A model generated the notes under the pieces. That model was given only the letters and a program-made list of their open reading frames with translations. It was not told where the DNA came from and did no database searches. From the NCBI RefSeq assembly GCF_000734895.2, contig NZ_CP011382.1:2272700-2336699 (forward strand): DNA of 64,000 bases, in the 5' to 3' direction. The stretch's first letter is position 1. The number at the start of each line of letters is the position of its first letter. The stretch is from Calothrix sp. 336/3. Its GTDB lineage: Bacteria; Cyanobacteriota; Cyanobacteriia; Cyanobacteriales; Nostocaceae. Below, in pieces: positions 23,364 to 33,517 of this stretch. Position numbers and translations under genes: made by a program.

Positions 23364-25838
23364 TTATTTGGTTATCCCGGAGCAGCTTAATGTTTGCACT
23401 GGAGTGGAAGATTTAGCTGCAACTAATTCCACTTTTCCTTGGGCATTTCTTCGCCAGGATGTGGCTTGAATAAGGGTTTCTGGGGATGGGAGAATTTTGG
23501 CTTGTGCTGGTTGGGTTTTGCGGTATGTGGAGATATCACGGATATCTGACCAGGGGCGATCAGTCCTCACTTCTTGATTGGGATTTTCTGGTATTCCACC
23601 CCTTCCTGTAGCAACAAAACTACTACCTTGCTTGACATCACAACCACTGGCAATTTGTTGAGATGCATCACTGAGATTTGCTGGTAATTCGATTAAACCC
23701 GAATTGGGGTCAACACCAACATTATTAATTTCCACATTTCCGTTGAGATTGAATTGGGAACTGGCGGTAATATCATTGGTGAGGTCAGTTCTGGGAGTGA
23801 GAGTATCACGGAATTCTAGACCAATAATTCCTTCGGTTGTGATGTTAATATTGCCGCCCTTACCTTTGAATGCATTGGCAATTATATCGCTATTTTCCAA
23901 TCCCACAAGGATGGGTGCATTGATGTTGATATTACCCCCGTTCCCATTACCTTGGGCTGTTGCAGTGATTTGGCTACTCTCGCGCAATAGTAACAAATTC
24001 CCAACTTGTAAGCCGATGCTACCACCATTGCCGGATGCTGTCTTTGCCTCGATCGCACCTCGATCTTTTAATTGAATGGTATTTGCGATTATGTTGATAC
24101 TCCCACCATCGCCACTACCTTGATTAGCAACACTCAAAGTTCCACGATCTTTCAGTGTTAGGTTCGGTGTCGTGATGCTTATCTTACCTGCATCAGCTGT
24201 CAGTGTATTATCTGGTATGCCAAATAGCTTCTGGGATGCTGGGCTTAGGCGCTGGGCAGACGAGCGAATACGACTATGAGTTGACTGACTGCTACCACTA
24301 ATTAGGACAGATTCTGTCGCATCGATCCTAATGTTTCCTCCATGACCCGCAAAAAACGAGCTTGCGACAATTTCTCCTCCATCTAGCAGTTGTAACCTGG
24401 CAGTATCCAGTGTCAAGGTTTTAGCATTACCTATATTGAAAGTGGTTGAGCTAATTCTCGTACTGATCGGTGAGCCATTCCTGCCTTGCACAATGGTATC
24501 CAGGTTGTGAATGATAACTTCACCACTAGAACCCTTACCCTTTGAGATGGAAGACAGTCCCCCACCATTGGATACGAGTAAACTATCGCCATTAACGAAG
24601 ATATTACCGGCGTTGCCAGCATCGACGGTACTGGTGTTAATCAAACTGCCAGCTGTATTGAGGAGCGAGAAGCCAGATATCTCCAGATTTGTGGCATCGA
24701 TGTGAATATTGCCACTGGTAGATTTTCCATAAGTGATGCTGTTTAATGTCGCTCCCTGCTGAATGCTCAATCGAGGAGTAATGACACTGATGTTAGCTCC
24801 ATTTCCACTGCTCAGGGTTTCACTCCGCACCCCGCTAAATGTACCAATTAAATCGATTTCTTCCGATGCCTGAAGATGCAGATTGCCCCCAGGGAGATTA
24901 CCTAAATTTTTTGCTAGTATCAGCGAACTATTCGTAAATTGAATCTTTTTAGCCTGCACTTGAACGGAACCTGCATTGATTCCACTCACATCTATTAGGG
25001 ATTTTTGAGCAAGTTGAATATTCCCAAAGCTTTGCCCGTTCTCATAACCCAGTGTATATCCCTGAGTAATTGGTATCAAATTAACCAGTCCTGCACTACC
25101 TAAGCTACCCAACTGAATTTGCCCTTGTTCGGCAGTTAGGGTTGCTCCATTCAGATTGAGGTTGCCACCCACCAGCGCCAGAGTTTTTCCAGGTTTTACC
25201 CGTAGTTCTGTAGGACTCGGAGTGCGAATACTCGGAGATAGAAGACTGGCGATGGTTGATTTATATCCTGTACCTTGAACGGTCATTGGAGCAGGATTAC
25301 TACCCATTTGTAGCCCAATTGGTACGCTCATTGTCAACAATGGTGTCGTCTTTGGATTGGCAGCACTAAATTCCACACCATCGCTAAACTTAATACTATT
25401 CGCCGTCGTCCCCACAAACGAACCGCTAATATCTAACTTGGCATTTTGTCCAAAGATAATCCCATTGGGATTCATTAAAAATAAACTAACAGCATTATTC
25501 GGATTATTATTAATAGTTTTAATTAACCCATCAATATTAGAAATATTTCCACCAGTTACTCGACTAAAGATAGTTGTAATATTAGGCGTATTTACTAAAT
25601 CAAAGATTGCAGAACCATTTGTAGGTACAGAGAAATTACTGAAACTGTGAAATAAATTATTACCTTGTGCAGTACCATTAATAATTGTAAAAATATTGCC
25701 ATTGGAGTTGACAATGGTCTTAGTTGTTCCATCTGATGTTACTTGTGCAACCACAGGTAAAATCATTCCTGATGCGAGAAATCCTGTTGTCAAGATAGAT
25801 GCCAATATGTGAGCTTTCCAGTTATTTTCTATCGTCAT
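23364..25838 (-). CDS. Filamentous-haemagglutinin-type exoprotein (TpsA-like)
   Basis: From ATG 25838 the protein is 824 residues, with a signal peptide (ILASILTTGFLASGMILPVVAQ). The haemagglutination-activity N-terminal domain follows: NNLFHSFSNFSVPTNGSAIF, NIDGLIKT, LFLMNPNGIIFGQNAKLDI. After it come GG(N/S)-rich beta-helix repeats (GNGGNININA, GKGGNINITT) and a C-terminal region with one Cys pair. Such proteins cross the outer membrane through a TpsB/ShlB pore and act as adhesins. No TpsB gene lies nearby. It sits in a collapsed tandem array and has a second paralogue at 53914. The start at ATG 25847 is also possible. Confidence 0.9.
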   Translation of the reverse strand: MTIENNWKAHILASILTTGFLASGMILPVVAQVTSDGTTKTIVNSNGNIFTIINGTAQGNNLFHSFSNFSVPTNGSAIFDLVNTPNITTIFSRVTGGNISNIDGLIKTINNNPNNAVSLFLMNPNGIIFGQNAKLDISGSFVGTTANSIKFSDGVEFSAANPKTTPLLTMSVPIGLQMGSNPAPMTVQGTGYKSTIASLLSPSIRTPSPTELRVKPGKTLALVGGNLNLNGATLTAEQGQIQLGSLGSAGLVNLIPITQGYTLGYENGQSFGNIQLAQKSLIDVSGINAGSVQVQAKKIQFTNSSLILAKNLGNLPGGNLHLQASEEIDLIGTFSGVRSETLSSGNGANISVITPRLSIQQGATLNSITYGKSTSGNIHIDATNLEISGFSLLNTAGSLINTSTVDAGNAGNIFVNGDSLLVSNGGGLSSISKGKGSSGEVIIHNLDTIVQGRNGSPISTRISSTTFNIGNAKTLTLDTARLQLLDGGEIVASSFFAGHGGNIRIDATESVLISGSSQSTHSRIRSSAQRLSPASQKLFGIPDNTLTADAGKISITTPNLTLKDRGTLSVANQGSGDGGSINIIANTIQLKDRGAIEAKTASGNGGSIGLQVGNLLLLRESSQITATAQGNGNGGNININAPILVGLENSDIIANAFKGKGGNINITTEGIIGLEFRDTLTPRTDLTNDITASSQFNLNGNVEINNVGVDPNSGLIELPANLSDASQQIASGCDVKQGSSFVATGRGGIPENPNQEVRTDRPWSDIRDISTYRKTQPAQAKILPSPETLIQATSWRRNAQGKVELVAAKSSTPVQTLSCSGITK

Positions 25839-25974
25839 TCCCCTCATTACGTAATGCTCCCTTCTATGACTGTAGTTCCTTAGATTTAAAATTCCCCAAA
25901 TCCCATGATTTCTAACACCATGATTTTTTGAGAAATAGGGAAAGGCTAGTAATAAAGATAGAGAAAATACTGAT

Positions 25975-26280
25975 AATTAGATTTATGTTTTGACGTTATT
26001 TTGCTATCCCGGAACAGGTTAATGTTTGCACTGGAGTAGAAGATTTAGCTGCAACTAATTCCACTTTTCCCTGGGCATTGATGCGCCAGGATGTGGCTTG
26101 GACAAGAGTTTCTGGGGATGGGAGAATTTTGGCTTGTGCTGGTTGGGTTTTGCGGTATGTGGAGATATCACAGGTATCAGACCAGGGGCGTAGGCTATAT
26201 AGCCCACCGTAGGTATCGCTCCTGACATCTTGATTGGGATTTTCGGGTATTCCACCCCTTCGTGTAGCGACAAAACTCTA
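25975..26280 (-). pseudogene. Orphan 3' end of a haemagglutinin-like gene copy
   Basis: The sequence matches 23341-23640, the end of the intact gene, with scattered changes, and contains an extra segment of about 30 bp near 26188-26217 (TAGGCTATATAGCCCACCGT). The match stops abruptly near 26278, where CTAAGTACAGGACAAAA begins, a word also found in reverse near 21750. The 5' part of this copy is gone. Confidence 0.8.
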
Positions 26281-26667
26281 AGTACAGGACAAAAAGGTTG
26301 AAAAGAGGAGCGGGGTAGGGTTTCATCAGAATAACTACAATCATCAGAAACTCTTCTCAAAAAAAATGTGCGATGTACAGCGTATTGCAGATGCTATCGA
26401 TTAAGAAGCAATTTCAAGGTTTTGGCTACAGATAAAGGCAAGGTTTTGGTCAATAAATACCTAGACAAGCTCAAAACCAGTGGATGAAGTGGAAGGAATC
26501 GACCGAGCGGAAGGAATTTTAAAACCCAATCATGGGGGCGATCGCCATTAATAAAATTTATCTGTGGTGAGGCGAGCGGGCTAATTTCGGGCTAATTTCG
26601 GGCTAAGACCAAAATATTAAGCCCCTAGAGTCAGTGTCTAAACGCTTGAGAGTCTTGTGTAGTAAGG
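26281..26667. repeat. Right end of the element: no gene; 11-bp tandem repeats near attR
   Basis: No convincing gene is present. GGGCTAATTTC occurs twice in tandem and a third time partly (26578-26607), 60 bp from attR. Direct repeats near the end of an integrative element may be recombinase arm sites. The remainder may be decayed transposase or gene-end sequence. Confidence 0.45.
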
Positions 26668-26741
<74 letters not shown>

Positions 26742-26816
26742 AAAAACATTTATTCGCAACGATTAATAAATTTAGCAAAAATATTTAGAAGTGTCAACCC
26801 CTTTGGGAAATAAAAT

Positions 26817-27680
26817 TCAAGCCTTTTTGGTGATGCGCTTTACCCAAAGGAAAATGATCACAAATACGAGGAACTGTACCAGGACGATGCTGGGTCCAGA
26901 GGCAATATTAAAGAACCCGGAAAGGAGGATTCCTCCGATGCTGGTTCCACAACCAATTAAGACGGATGTGAGTAGAAATTTACTGAATTGCTGACTAATT
27001 AACTTTCCTGTGGAAGCGGGAATTACGAGGAAAGCGTTGACTAGGAGAGCGCCAACGGCTTTAATTGCCACAGCAACGGCTAAGGACAAGAGGATGATGA
27101 ATGCATAGCGGTAGAGATGCACCGATACGCCTTGTACCTGTGCTACCGCAGGGTTGAGGGTTAATAGTATTTGTTGGCGCAGGGTAGTAAGTAAAAATAC
27201 GGCGCTGGTGACTAGGACGATGAGAGTTAGGAATAAGTCTGTTTGGTCGATCGCCAGAATATCGCCAAATAAAACTCCCATCAAATTGCCACGATACCCC
27301 TTGATGAAACTGCTAAGGATGACTCCGAAAGCTAGAGATGCAGAGAGAATTATACTCAGGACGCTATCACTACCAAGGTCGGTTTTATCAATGAAGTACA
27401 GCACAACTACGCCGAAAATTAGGGTGAAAGGTACTAGCATTCCGGTGGGATTGAACTGTAGAAGTACTCCTAGAGCAACACCTACTAACGCTGCATGACC
27501 AACGGCATGACTAAAGAAGGATAATTGGCGTAGGGTGACAAAACAACCTAGTAAACCCCCTAACATTCCCATGAGTACAGCACCAGCGATCGCCCTTTGC
27601 ATGAAAGGAAATTTCAGCAAATTTACGAAGTCATTGGTTGTTGATAGCAAAATTGTGTAAGAATCATTAAGGACAATCAT
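26817..27680 (-). CDS. znuB: Zinc/manganese ABC transporter permease
   Basis: The protein is 287 residues with about eight membrane helices, of the ABC-3 (ZnuB/MntB) family. Typical segments are RQLSFFSHAVGHAALVGVALG near the N-terminus and LVNAFLVIPASTGKLISQQF near the cytoplasmic coupling region. It should form the inner-membrane channel for the ATPase at 28219 and the binding protein at 29452. It is separated from them by a plus-strand SmtB-type regulator, so it is transcribed from its own promoter in the 96-bp divergent gap. Confidence 0.9.
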   Translation of the reverse strand: MIVLNDSYTILLSTTNDFVNLLKFPFMQRAIAGAVLMGMLGGLLGCFVTLRQLSFFSHAVGHAALVGVALGVLLQFNPTGMLVPFTLIFGVVVLYFIDKTDLGSDSVLSIILSASLAFGVILSSFIKGYRGNLMGVLFGDILAIDQTDLFLTLIVLVTSAVFLLTTLRQQILLTLNPAVAQVQGVSVHLYRYAFIILLSLAVAVAIKAVGALLVNAFLVIPASTGKLISQQFSKFLLTSVLIGCGTSIGGILLSGFFNIASGPSIVLVQFLVFVIIFLWVKRITKKA

Positions 27681-27776
27681 GTGTAAATAGTGACACCTTA
27701 TTTTTTGACAGTGTAATTGTGGGTTTTCATTGGGTCATAGCTGCAAATCTAATGTAATTTTGGGGATTCTGAGCAT

Positions 27777-28193
27777 ATGTCAGCCACAAATAGTGTTGCC
27801 TATACAATGACCAACTCTCTGCTACAACCAGATATTCTTCCATATCATGGAAGATTAGCAAATAATGAGAGTATGGTGGAGCAAATCAGTATCAAAGCGG
27901 CTTTGAGTAGCAATAAAGCTCAGAAAATGGCTGAGTTCTTTAGCTTTCTCGGAGATGCAAATCGCCTACGAATTCTTTCTTTGCTTGCGGAAAAAGAATT
28001 ATGTGTTGGTGATTTAGCTGCTGCTTTGGAAATGAGTGAATCGGCAGTTTCTCACCAATTGAGAAATCTCAGGGTGATGCGTTTAGTGGGTTATCGGAAA
28101 CAGGGACGACGGGTATTTTATCGTTTGCATGACAGTCATGTTTTATATATTTACCAAGCAGTTGCTGAACATCTTGACGAAAAGGATGAGTAA
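27777..28193 (+). CDS. smtB: ArsR/SmtB-family metal-sensing repressor
   Basis: The protein is 138 residues with the winged helix-turn-helix of ArsR/SmtB proteins ([40 protein letters not shown]). The last helix carries [17 protein letters not shown], giving Asp-x-His and His-x2-Glu in the exact spacing of the SmtB alpha-5 zinc site. An N-terminal extension of about 40 residues contains His but no CxC-type site. By family it is a Zn-responsive repressor. It is divergent from znuB and convergent with znuC, so znuB and perhaps itself are the likely targets. Confidence 0.9.
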   Translation: MSATNSVAYTMTNSLLQPDILPYHGRLANNESMVEQISIKAALSSNKAQKMAEFFSFLGDANRLRILSLLAEKELCVGDLAAALEMSESAVSHQLRNLRVMRLVGYRKQGRRVFYRLHDSHVLYIYQAVAEHLDEKDE

Positions 28194-28218
28194 ATGGGGT
28201 TTGCGGTAGAGTTCTATC

Positions 28219-28956
28219 TCAATGTTTGTGTTGATAGCGACTAAAACCAGGACCATAGGTAGCAAGTAGATTTTGGGCAGATAGTGCAATTTCGGGAACT
28301 CCACTACAGACGATACTGCGGTTCAAACATAGGACGCGATCGCAATGGTGGCTGACCATATCAATATCATGGGATACTTGCAGCACAGTCCAACCTTCGG
28401 CTTGTTTGAGTTCATTTAACAAAGCATAAAAATCTGCTGTACCTTGTGCATCTACCCCCGCAAACGCTTCATCTAAAACTAAGAGTTTTCTTGTCATCAC
28501 TAGGCAGTAAGCTAATAAAACTCGCTTCATTTGACCACCACTTAAAGAACCAATTGCTTGGTTGCGTAAATGATAGGTATCTGTACGATGTAAAGCTTGG
28601 GTAATTGATACTGCTTTATCTTTTCTTTGTTCTCCCACCCACCCTAATCCGACTAATTCACCCACAGAGAGGGGAAAAGTACGGTCAAAAATAAAATTTT
28701 GAGGAATATACCCTAGTTGGTGACGTAAGTTTCCTAAACGAGAAACTGGACGACCAAATATTTCGACAGAACCACTACTGCGGGGAATTAAATCTAAGAT
28801 TGCCTGCACTAAAGTACTTTTACCAGCACCGTTAGGTCCCACTATTGCTGTATTTGTTTGTGCTAATAAAGTAAATGTAATATCATCTAAAGCTAAATAG
28901 TTTCCTTGATATACAGATAGCCCTTCTACTTTCACAATCGGATATGCGTCATTCAT
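28219..28956 (-). CDS. znuC: Zinc ABC transporter ATP-binding protein
   Basis: The protein is 245 residues. Walker A is GPNGAGKSTL, the signature is SLSGGQMKRVLLA, Walker B is LLVLDEAFAGVD, and the switch His is in QVSHDIDMVSHH. It matches the ZnuC/MntA type that energises cation uptake with the neighbouring permease. It is transcribed from the same strand as znuA but separated from it by about 500 bp, so it may have its own promoter. Confidence 0.92.
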   Translation of the reverse strand: MNDAYPIVKVEGLSVYQGNYLALDDITFTLLAQTNTAIVGPNGAGKSTLVQAILDLIPRSSGSVEIFGRPVSRLGNLRHQLGYIPQNFIFDRTFPLSVGELVGLGWVGEQRKDKAVSITQALHRTDTYHLRNQAIGSLSGGQMKRVLLAYCLVMTRKLLVLDEAFAGVDAQGTADFYALLNELKQAEGWTVLQVSHDIDMVSHHCDRVLCLNRSIVCSGVPEIALSAQNLLATYGPGFSRYQHKH

Positions 28957-29451
28957 TATTGATTTTTTCTTGCTAAATATGGAATAGCTTTACTCCTTTG
29001 ATAACGAGGAAGTAGGACTATTGAAAGTTTACGAAAAGGTAATTTGAGCTATTTTTTCAAAATACCAATATTGATGAGGATTATCAAATCATCCCTGGGA
29101 TAATCTCAGAACATTTGATTGATTGTTAACCATTTTTTGATGATTGATTCTCCATAATATGGTGGTAGGTTATTATCCCATAAAATTCCCTGTAAATACC
29201 TGAATTTATATAATTTTTGAGCGTATTTCTCCGTGAGAAAATATTTTGAATCATCATGATACAGGTAAGTTCATGATAGCTATTTTAACAACTGCAACTC
29301 TCGTATTTTTCACAAAACGGTAGGGGCGGGTTCATGAGATATTTGTGAATGATTGAAGCATATCTGAAAACTCGCCCTTACACCCTCTGGACTGAGGTTT
29401 CATAAACAGACGTGAGAAATCTGGGAACCATATCATGAAAGTTGTAAAGCG
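28957..29451. other. Intergenic region between znuA and znuC
   Basis: No gene is seen. AT-rich words such as GATTATCAAATCATC and GGGATAATCTC near 29080-29110 recall half-sites of Fur/Zur-type boxes but no good palindrome stands out. A patch near 29320-29390 (GGGGCGGGTTC facing GAAAACTCGCCC) resembles a dispersed inverted repeat. Confidence 0.4.
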
Positions 29452-30471
29452 TCATTTACAAGCATTAGATAAAGTTTGTAAATTGTTCTTCATTCCCTGG
29501 AAATAATAGTCAGGGTTTTCTTCTCCTTTTTCTAAGGGGTCTAATATCTGCATATCTAGTTTTAAATCTGTGGAAAGGCTTTTGAGTAATTTATTATCTA
29601 CTCCTGGTTCGCTAAATAGGGCTTTCACTTGGTATTTTTTGACTACTTTTACCGTATTTTGAATATCTTTTGGTGTGAGTTGGTCTTCTGGTAGTTCTAC
29701 CACGGCAACTTGCTTAATGCTGTAGCGTTTTGCTAAATAAGGATAGGCATCATGGAAGGTAATAAAAGTACAATTAGGTGTTTTTTGTAATGTCTGTTGA
29801 AACTCACTATCCAAATTAGTTAATTTTTCGATGTATGCTTTTGCATTTGCTTCGTAGGTTGATTTATTTGTTGGATCCGCAACGATTAAACCATCCCGAA
29901 TGTTTGTGACTTGTTGTTTCACTAGTACCGGATCTAACCAGACGTGGGGATTACCTTCTGCATGATCATGATCATGGTCTTTTTTTTCTGTTGCGGTTTT
30001 TTCTACGGGGGAAATTTCATCTAGGGGTTTAATCCCTTTACTCGCATCTATTTCCGTTAATTTACTATTCTGGGCATTTTTCACTGTATCTTTGAGAAAT
30101 TCCTCTAAACCTAAACCATTTTTTACCAAAACATTTGCTGTGGCGATCGCCTTCACATTTTCTGGTGTCGCTTGATACTCGTGTATTTCCGTGCCCGGTG
30201 GAACTAAAATTTCGACATTGGCAACATCTCCGGTGACTGCTTTAGTAAACCAGTACATCGGTAGAAAGGTTGTCACCACTTTGATTTTATTACCCTGGGG
30301 TGAGGGAGTAGAGACTACTTCCTGAGACGATGGTGTTTTTTCCGTGGTATTAGCCTGATTTTTGTTCGATTCACTACAACTAGTTACGAGAGTCATTAAA
30401 GTAATGAAAGTGAGAATGAGAGTATTTCCATACCTATTAATACTTTTACCTTTTATACGACACATTGTCAT
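29452..30471 (-). CDS. znuA: Zinc-binding periplasmic lipoprotein
   Basis: The protein is 339 residues with a lipoprotein-type signal (LILTFITLMTLVTSCSES), so it is probably anchored at the inner membrane. It is a cluster A-I metal-binding protein: ligand regions are PPGTEIHEYQATP, NPHVWLDPV and FITFHDAYPYLA, with FSEPGVDNK near the C-terminus. The flexible loop KKDHDHDHAEG is short but His-rich, typical of zinc rather than manganese proteins. It delivers Zn to the permease and ATPase nearby. A Zur-box-like palindrome lies upstream. Confidence 0.93.
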   Translation of the reverse strand: MTMCRIKGKSINRYGNTLILTFITLMTLVTSCSESNKNQANTTEKTPSSQEVVSTPSPQGNKIKVVTTFLPMYWFTKAVTGDVANVEILVPPGTEIHEYQATPENVKAIATANVLVKNGLGLEEFLKDTVKNAQNSKLTEIDASKGIKPLDEISPVEKTATEKKDHDHDHAEGNPHVWLDPVLVKQQVTNIRDGLIVADPTNKSTYEANAKAYIEKLTNLDSEFQQTLQKTPNCTFITFHDAYPYLAKRYSIKQVAVVELPEDQLTPKDIQNTVKVVKKYQVKALFSEPGVDNKLLKSLSTDLKLDMQILDPLEKGEENPDYYFQGMKNNLQTLSNACK

Positions 30472-30551
30472 AGTTATTTCTCCTGGATTTTTCAGATAAA
30501 TTGATTACCACAATTGATGGAAACCGTTATTCCTATCTTTTTAAAACTATG

Positions 30552-30571
30552 GTAATAATATTCATTATCAC
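30552..30571. promoter_or_regulatory. Zur-box-like inverted repeat between znuA and porin
   Basis: GTAATAATA and CATTATCAC are inverted repeats (7 of 9 pairs) separated by TT. The AT-rich form with ATTATC resembles cyanobacterial Zur/Fur boxes. It lies about midway between the divergent znuA and porin starts and could control both. The match is imperfect. Confidence 0.45.
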
Positions 30572-30777
30572 TGTATAGTGGTGCATAGGTGACTTTAACT
30601 AACAAAAGATTTTCTTAAGAATATTCTGAATATATCTAGAGTAAAAAGTTACAAGACATTGACACAATGACATTTTCGATACAATTCTTGAGAATTATAG
30701 GAACTAACTGCTAAATTACTTGAGAATAGTTTTTAACAATCTTGTGTCAGCCAAAATTTGAGTGTGAGGTGGATGAA

Positions 30778-32406
30778 ATGCACAAACAATGGCAATCTTT
30801 ATTTAGTCAACCCAAGATTTTGGGGGCAATATTTGTAGCCGCTTCTACTCCTTGGTTGTCAGCAAAACCAGCGATCGCCGAAGGTGCGACTTACCAAAGT
30901 ATTGCCCAAACTCAAGCCGATGGGAACAAAAATCAGATAATTGCCCAAGTCACATCCGTATCACAACTTTCCGACGTGCAGCCCACGGATTGGGCATTTC
31001 AAGCTTTACAATCCTTGGTAGAACGGTATGGATGTATTGCGGGATACCCCAACGGCACTTATCGTGGTCAAAGGGCAATGACGCGCTATGAGTTTGCCGC
31101 AGGTTTAAATGCTTGCTTGAACCGCGTGAATGAGCTAATTGCCACAGCAACTGCGGATTTGGTGAAAAGAGAAGACTTAGATGCTTTGCGTCGTTTACAG
31201 GAAGAATTCGCCGCCGAATTGGCAACTTTGCGGGGTCGGGTAGATGCTTTAGAAGCGCGTACCGCAGAGTTAGAAGCAAACCAATTTTCCACAACCACGA
31301 AATTAGAAGGTGAGTTAGTGGCAGTGGTTGCCGATGCTTTCGGAAATAATGATCAGAATAATACCAATTTTGGAGCCAGAGCCAGGGTTAATTTTGTCAC
31401 CAGCTTTACAGGTGAAGATACCCTGTATACTCGGATTCAAGCGAATAATTTGTTATCTCCAGATATTGGCACACCGGAAGGTAGTTTATTTTTTGCTGGG
31501 GATGAGGGGACAACCGATGCTTTTATTGATGCTTTGTGGTACAAGTTTCCCCTAGGTAAAAGTACAGAAGTGATTGCGATCGCCAATGCAGGTGCAGCAG
31601 ATGATGTCACTAACACAGTTAATATTTTTGATGGTGACGGTGCAACAGGTGCTTTATCCACCTTTGGAACTCGCAACCCCATATATTATCAAATGGATGG
31701 CGCAGGTTTAGGGGTGACACAGAACTTTGGGAAAACTTTTGCTCTGAGTTTGGCATATTTAGCTAGTGAAGCAAATAACCCCCAACAGAAAAGTGGTTTA
31801 TTTGACGGTCCCTACGGTGCATTGGCACAATTAACATTTACCCCTAGCGATCGCCTCACCATCGGTTTGACCTATATCAATGCATATAATCAGGAATTAG
31901 GAGCAGGTAGCAACCGCGCAAACCCTATTAGCTTCTTTAATTCTAACTTTGACTTTGACTTGAACGGGGAACCCGATGAGTTGAACGTTCCCTTTTCGAG
32001 TAATTCCTACGGATTGCAAGCATCCTTCCAAGTCAGTGAGAAATTTGTCCTCGGCGGCTGGGTTGGTTATACTAATGCTCGAAATACTTCCAGTAAGGGT
32101 GGTTTAGTAGACCGGGGAACTCTAGATATTTGGAATTGGGCGGTAACTTTGGGATTCCCAGATTTGGGTAAAAAAGGTAACTTAGCTGGGATTATCTTCG
32201 GTATGGAACCTAAAGTCACAGGTTCTACCATTAATGAAATCAGTAAAGACAGAGATACTTCCTACCATATCGAGGCTTTCTACCAGTACAAAGTCTCTGA
32301 TAATATCAGCATTACTCCTGGAGTGATTTGGCTCACCGCACCAGATCATAACGATACTAATGATAGTGTGGTTATCGGTGCGTTACGTACAACTTTCACT
32401 TTTTAA
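30778..32406 (+). CDS. SLH-domain OprB-type porin
   Basis: The start is ATG 30778 after GAGGTGG; an upstream TTG frame is less likely. The 542-residue protein has a signal peptide ending near AKPAIAEG. An SLH domain (LSDVQPTDWAFQALQSLVER, MTRYEFAAGLNACLNRV) binds peptidoglycan-linked polymers, and a coiled coil follows (LQEEFAAELATLRGRVDALE). An OprB beta-barrel ends in LRTTFTF with a terminal Phe. It is an outer-membrane channel of the cyanobacterial iron-uptake/OprB porin group. Its divergent position from znuA suggests a role in zinc or general metal entry. Confidence 0.9.
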   Translation: MHKQWQSLFSQPKILGAIFVAASTPWLSAKPAIAEGATYQSIAQTQADGNKNQIIAQVTSVSQLSDVQPTDWAFQALQSLVERYGCIAGYPNGTYRGQRAMTRYEFAAGLNACLNRVNELIATATADLVKREDLDALRRLQEEFAAELATLRGRVDALEARTAELEANQFSTTTKLEGELVAVVADAFGNNDQNNTNFGARARVNFVTSFTGEDTLYTRIQANNLLSPDIGTPEGSLFFAGDEGTTDAFIDALWYKFPLGKSTEVIAIANAGAADDVTNTVNIFDGDGATGALSTFGTRNPIYYQMDGAGLGVTQNFGKTFALSLAYLASEANNPQQKSGLFDGPYGALAQLTFTPSDRLTIGLTYINAYNQELGAGSNRANPISFFNSNFDFDLNGEPDELNVPFSSNSYGLQASFQVSEKFVLGGWVGYTNARNTSSKGGLVDRGTLDIWNWAVTLGFPDLGKKGNLAGIIFGMEPKVTGSTINEISKDRDTSYHIEAFYQYKVSDNISITPGVIWLTAPDHNDTNDSVVIGALRTTFTF

Positions 32407-32616
32407 AGATAAATAAATCTGGTTAATCATAATACCAATCCATGAATCATATCATGTTCGCTTGATTACTTATAATTTACCCCACCCGCCTATCGGCACC
32501 CTCCCCTTGGCAAGAGGGTACTCTGCGAGAAGCCGCTCCGCGTCTATGGGAAAGGGTCTTTTTATTAACAGTATTTATCCGAACATGATATCAAATAGGA
32601 CTCTAGGATTACTCAA

Positions 32617-32662
32617 TTGAGAAAAGTGCTAGTAGGAAGTCTCTCCCTAGCACTTTTTGGTA
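32617..32662. terminator. Bidirectional hairpin terminator
   Basis: AAAAGTGCTAG and CTAGCACTTTTT are perfect complements around a short loop, with T runs on both strands. It lies between the porin and the convergent PEP-CTERM gene and can end both transcripts. Confidence 0.85.
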
Positions 32663-32722
32663 GATGCATGATTTTACCTATCTAAAAATTATCCAACCAA
32701 CCGATTGCGATGTTCTGCTTTT

Positions 32723-33517
32723 CTAAGCATTTTTTGCCTTGCGTTTTTTCAACACAGAACCAGCAGTCACTGCACCAAATGCAGTCAAACCAACAATACT
32801 TGTAGGTTCAGGAACTTTAGCTAAATCTCCAACAGTATTACGAGTCCGGAAAATGGTATAGCTGGTATTTCCAGAGGTTCCTCTTTTTTGCTTATCAGCA
32901 GTCGTCACGTTCAAGAATTAGGCATTTTTGTCAATTCCTGCAATTGTTCCCCATGGTGTGATTCCGTTCAATCCTCGGTTAATTGCTGTCACCCAGTTAC
33001 CACCTTGAATTTCTTGAGCTAGTTCTCCATTCTTAGGAAGATTTCCCTCAAAGCGATCGCCACTAGCTAAAAAACCTTTATCTCGTTCCGCAACTGGTAC
33101 AGTATTTGCACGGGCAAAGGGGTTAGCATTTTTACTAATCATATATTCCCAATCTGTTGCCTGACTGAGTAGAGTTTTACCATTGGAGAAGCTAAATTGA
33201 CCTAACCAAGCTTCATCAACACTCTGATCATCCCAGACAACTAAATACAGGTAATTGGATGTATCTACATTAAAGTTCCAAGTTTCTGGACGTGACCAGT
33301 TGAAAGCTCCCTCGCTACCCTTCGCTCCCAGTTCATTACGTCCGACAAAATTCAGAGAGTTACCGCTCTTATCCCCATAAAATAAACCGTAGTGGTTATC
33401 TGCGGTGACAGTTGCAGTTCCTGAGAGAGTTGCTGCCATTGCTGCACCAGAATTGGCGATCGCCATCCCACAACTCAGAATTGCACCCGCAACCAAGCTT
33501 TTAAATAGTTTAGACAT
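32723..33517 (-). pseudogene. PEP-CTERM surface protein interrupted by one in-frame TAA
   Basis: A signal peptide (MSKLFKSLVAGAILSCGMA) and a beta-rich domain of about 199 residues end at TAA 32918-32920. The same frame continues for 65 more residues to a perfect PEP-CTERM tail: VPEPTSIVGLTAFGAVTAG then LKKRK. One nonsense codon therefore separates the exported domain from its sorting signal; the residue was probably Ser (TCA) or similar. Without read-through the product would lack the exosortase anchor and could be released. The domain is unknown. Confidence 0.85.

Noticed and set aside
26055..26360. Minus-strand 101-codon frame
   Set aside because: It reads out of frame through the orphan haemagglutinin 3' end.
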